Shown here piece after piece: positions 61,237 through 64,000 of a DNA stretch of 64,000 nt. The stretch spans positions 1,634,501-1,698,500 of the forward strand of contig NC_056417.1 in the NCBI RefSeq assembly GCF_905147365.1, read 5' to 3'. The stretch comes from Aricia agestis. Its lineage: Eukaryota; Arthropoda; Insecta; Lepidoptera; Lycaenidae. Within the stretch, counting starts at the first letter, position 1; each line of letters opens with the position of its first letter. A model generated the notes under the pieces. The model was not told where the DNA came from. It saw only the letters and a program-made list of their open reading frames with translations, and did no database searches. A program made the translations under genes and the position numbers.

Positions 61237-62766
61237 TATTTAAGGTGGGTATTCTAACAAGTTGCATTCAATAATTTCATCAGTGAATTTTTAAATTAAT
61301 TATAGGATTTAACATGATGCATCGCAAGCGTCTCACTTAGCAATCCCATATTTTTATTATTTGTTTTGTACCCTGGACCATATATTTTATGAATCTATTT
61401 ACAAAAGCCGTTGAGGCACTTCAATATCACAATACATACGTCACGTTAAATTCTCTTTTTGTCAGATAATTAAACTGCCATATCCATATCTCCTTACAAG
61501 ATGCCTTGCTCACCATAGCATAATTTTATACACGTAGTTTATGAGGTTACTCTACGGTCATAACTCACCAACGATCTTCATTATAAACTTCCTCTGAACG
61601 AAATTAAAACGTCCAACCTGATATATTAATGAATTTTATTGGCCGAGGGAAACTTATTGACCTGCGCTACACGAACTCCTGCCCTTTTTTGTAGCCCTGG
61701 TAAATATTTTTGTTTTACAAGATGTTCATCAAAAGTTGCTGAAGAGATTCCATAAGAACCATACACTTTTTCTTGATGAAAAATAATGTTTCTTTCGTCA
61801 TTGTCTATATTTTTGACCATCAACCCAGTATTTAGAGGCCTTTTCGATACAAATAAACTGAAAGTAAAACAAAACGCGCCAAAATTGATGAGACTTTTAC
61901 TACTTGTTACTTTCTTCAGAAAATAAAGTACTTTTGCCCCTGAATAAATTTATGGCTTTCACTTGAGTGAATGTTCATTCGTATAAATGCTTCACTTTTC
62001 TTTGAATACAAGTTATGTTTCATTTTATGTTAAGATGCATCACCTGAATAAAAGATGCTGAATGAATGAAAATGAACCAAAAATTAACCTATAATCTAAA
62101 ATAAAATGAAAAAAAAACAGAGCTTAAGACATTTTAAAACTCGCTCTACGCTGTACACAAACTTTTAATTAAAATATCAAGTCAAATGAAATAAAAATTG
62201 AATAAAATTATCAACAGAATCCACAAACTTGAGTATCTTTCAACGGCTGAATTAAATTTTTCCCAACAAAAGGAAAGAGAGTTGTTTTAATTAATACTAT
62301 TTTATCAGAGTAAGCCAAACTTAAGCTGAGTTAAAACCCGGTAGCTGTTTGCACAGTTTTTAAATTGATAAACTGGTCCGGCAAACTCTGTTTTGTCATA
62401 TCAAACTTTATAGAAATATGCTTGAGAGTTGAGACTCATAAGAAATTCTTCTGAGCGAGGAGTTTCAGGCCTAGATAAGCACAGAGAAAACCTGTGACGC
62501 CTCAAATGTGAAAAAAAATCTTAATTCAACAAAGAATTAAAATTATTATTAAGCAATATACCAAAAATGTGGCAATTCATGAGAAACGCGCTATTAAATA
62601 AACATACACACAGGAATCGCCGCGCACGTTAATGGAAGCCATTAAACCCACATCACACTTACATCCCCGACAAGTTTGAAGCGGTGTAAGAAACTAGGTT
62701 CAGTAGCTCTATTTTTAATGAAAAAATACCAGAAATATTATACTCGACTATATACAACAAATTTAT
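61237..62766. other. Long AT-rich noncoding stretch
   Basis: One 65-codon minus frame (61626-61823; FHQEKVYGSYGISSATFDEH) has no recognised domain. No repeat or RNA recognised; this is the longest plain stretch in the window and may be ordinary intergenic or intronic DNA. Confidence 0.35.
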
Positions 62767-63108
62767 ACATGGGAGAGCCATGCTTCGGCACGAATGGGCC
62801 GGCTTGACCGGATAAATACCACGTTCTCACAGAAAACCGGCGTAAAACAGCGCTTGCGCTGTGTTTCGCCGAGTGAGTGAGTTTACCGGAGGCCCAATCC
62901 CCTAACCCCTACCCTATTCCCTTCCCTACTCTCAACTTTTCCCTTCCCTTCCCTTCCCTACCCACCCCTATTACCCTATTCCCTCTTAAAAGGCCGGCAA
63001 CGTACTTGCAGCTCTTCTGATGCTGCGAGTGTCCATGGGCGACGGAAGTTGCTTTCCATCAAGTGACCCGTTTGCTCGTTTGCCCCCTTATTTCATAAAA
63101 AAAAAAAA
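62767..63108 (+). mobile_element. Family 1 poly(A) retroposon
   Basis: ACATGGGAGAGCCATGCTTC, GGCTTGACCGGATAAATACC, CAGCGCTTGCGCTGTG, pyrimidine tract, GCAGCTCTTCTGATGCTGCG, GTTTGCTCGTTTGCCCCCTT and a 12-base A-tail. Same orientation as 29535-29862. Confidence 0.85.
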
Positions 63109-63435
63109 CAACATCGTCAATCTTGTATACTGTAGAGAAAAGATATTTTGTATGACAGTTCCTCTTTTTCTAATAAATTATTATTCATATTAACATAATT
63201 ATCCTTTAATACAAAATAAAATAATAAATAGTGCCTAGTAAAACTAGAAGTTTCGAACTAACCATAAATAATATTAGCAAGAAATAACAGTTATTTCTTG
63301 CTGTTTATGTTACTTTTAAAAAAACATACTGATTTCAATTGGTAAAGAATGAGAACATAATTATATTATTTCTCAACCTAGATGAAGAAAGTCGCAACAC
63401 CAAATTATGGTGTTTTTCTGAAACTTTATTTTTTA
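63109..63435. other. AT-rich stretch with a small perfect hairpin
   Basis: AGCAAGAAATAAC and GTTATTTCTTGCT (63276-63302) pair with a one-base loop. Confidence 0.5.
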
Positions 63436-63640
63436 TTTCACAACGGAACCCTAATTTTCTTCAATATTGTTATTGATTCCATCAACGTGGGGTTAATACA
63501 GGCCGTAAATATTTCACTCCCGAACACTCGCACTAGTGGTATTCCCCAGCGTCTGCTTTGATCAAGGCGCGTGCTCTGATAAAAAAAAAACCTGTTGCAC
63601 TCGGGGACTGCCGCGGTAAAGCATAGCATTTTTTATCAAC
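63436..63640 (-). repeat. Probable lepidopteran repeat
   Basis: CTGTTGCACTCGGGGACTGC, CGCGGTAAAGCATAGC and GGCGCGTGCTCTGAT are words I recall from dispersed lepidopteran sequence. The boundaries are not clear; an A-run sits at 63582. Confidence 0.35.
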
Positions 63641-64000
63641 TTATGCAATTATAATTCGCATACGTCTAGTCACAACCACACAAACAAGTTAGACGATGCA
63701 CGGCTTTCAACGCCGCACCGCTGTGTTGATCGGAGTGGGGGTGTTAGGTTTATTTTCGTTACGGTATAAAAGCTATGCAATAACTTAAAAACCCTTGCAA
63801 TCCGGAAGTCCCTGGTAGAAATGAAAACAGAACGGTAGAAGACGCGCGGTAGAAAGAGAGAAGATAAAATTATTTAATATCTTACGCCACGTGGTAGGAA
63901 GATAGAGAATATCCACCGTCTTACGATTTTTCGAACAGGTCACGTTTTTTGACGAAAGTTAACAATAACACTCATATAAAAAATGCACAAATACTCTAAA
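63641..64000. other. Noncoding end of window with a TATA-like site
   Basis: ACGGTATAAAAGCTATG at 63758-63774 matches a TATA box on the plus strand. No downstream gene can be seen before the window ends, so promoter function is only a possibility. GGTAGAA occurs three times in 63812-63865. Confidence 0.3.

Noticed and set aside
61626..61823. 65-codon minus-strand frame as a host exon
   Set aside because: No splice context, domain or conservation could be shown; kept only as part of an uncharacterised stretch.
63758..63774. Promoter of a host gene at the right edge
   Set aside because: A TATA-like word alone is weak evidence in AT-rich DNA and no downstream gene is visible in the window.

Overview
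The window looks like nuclear DNA from a moth or butterfly (Lepidoptera). It is AT-rich, has spliceosomal GT/AG signals, and is packed with short interspersed repeats that I recognise as typical of lepidopteran genomes. There is no bacterial-style gene organisation. I see only one piece of sequence that may belong to a host-type spliced gene (653-1198). Everything else that is recognisably coding is a transposon remnant.

Layout. 1-1200: possible 3' exon of a spliced gene. 1456-1684: TACC-type microsatellite. 2846-4090: GC-rich foldback element with a second element inside it, then a P-like foldback element carrying the start of a THAP zinc-finger protein. 4500-13870: many palindromic MITEs, two degenerate RTE-like LINE 3' ends on the minus strand, and tRNA-derived SINEs. 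13870-24420: foldback elements, a multi-copy poly(A) retroposon (family 1) and fragments of a short lepidopteran repeat (family 5). 24418-27001: a jockey-like LINE tail nested in another repeat, then a 647-codon open frame for a reverse transcriptase with a C-terminal restriction-like endonuclease (minus strand). 27700-37700: SINEs with target-site duplications, a truncated PIF/Harbinger element, and a 539-bp solo LTR whose promoter region holds heat-shock-element-like and forkhead-like motifs. 37718-51747: a 7.1-kb segment present twice in direct tandem, essentially identical except for one 212-bp indel. 51748-64000: more SINEs, foldbacks, a 1.2-kb minisatellite of 20-bp units split by a foldback, and noncoding sequence.

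Repeat family names used below (mine, local to this window). Family 1: poly(A) retroposon starting near GGGAGAGCCATGC and ending near TTTGCCCCCTTA. SINE-T1 and SINE-T2: tRNA-headed SINEs. Family 4: palindromic MITE with ends CAGGGTGTAAC. Family 5: repeat starting near ACTAGATGACGCCCGC and ending near CATTTATAATATTAGTATGG. Family 6: repeat starting ACTAGCTGTCCCG. Family 7: repeat starting AGGGTTCCGTA and ending near CTCGCACTTGGC. Family 8: retroposon with an ATTCT-repeat tail. Family 9: repeat with CCTACCACCGGTTC. Family 10: poly(A) retroposon with GTCGCCAGGATCGACAG. Family 11: LINE-like 3' end with a conserved C-terminal peptide. Family 12: repeat with a GGCATCGTAGC core.

The genes do not form a pathway. 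The window is a transposon graveyard whose main interest is in nested insertions, perfect palindromes, the tandem duplication, and a few elements with readable protein domains. All identifications are from reading the sequence; no database search was possible.
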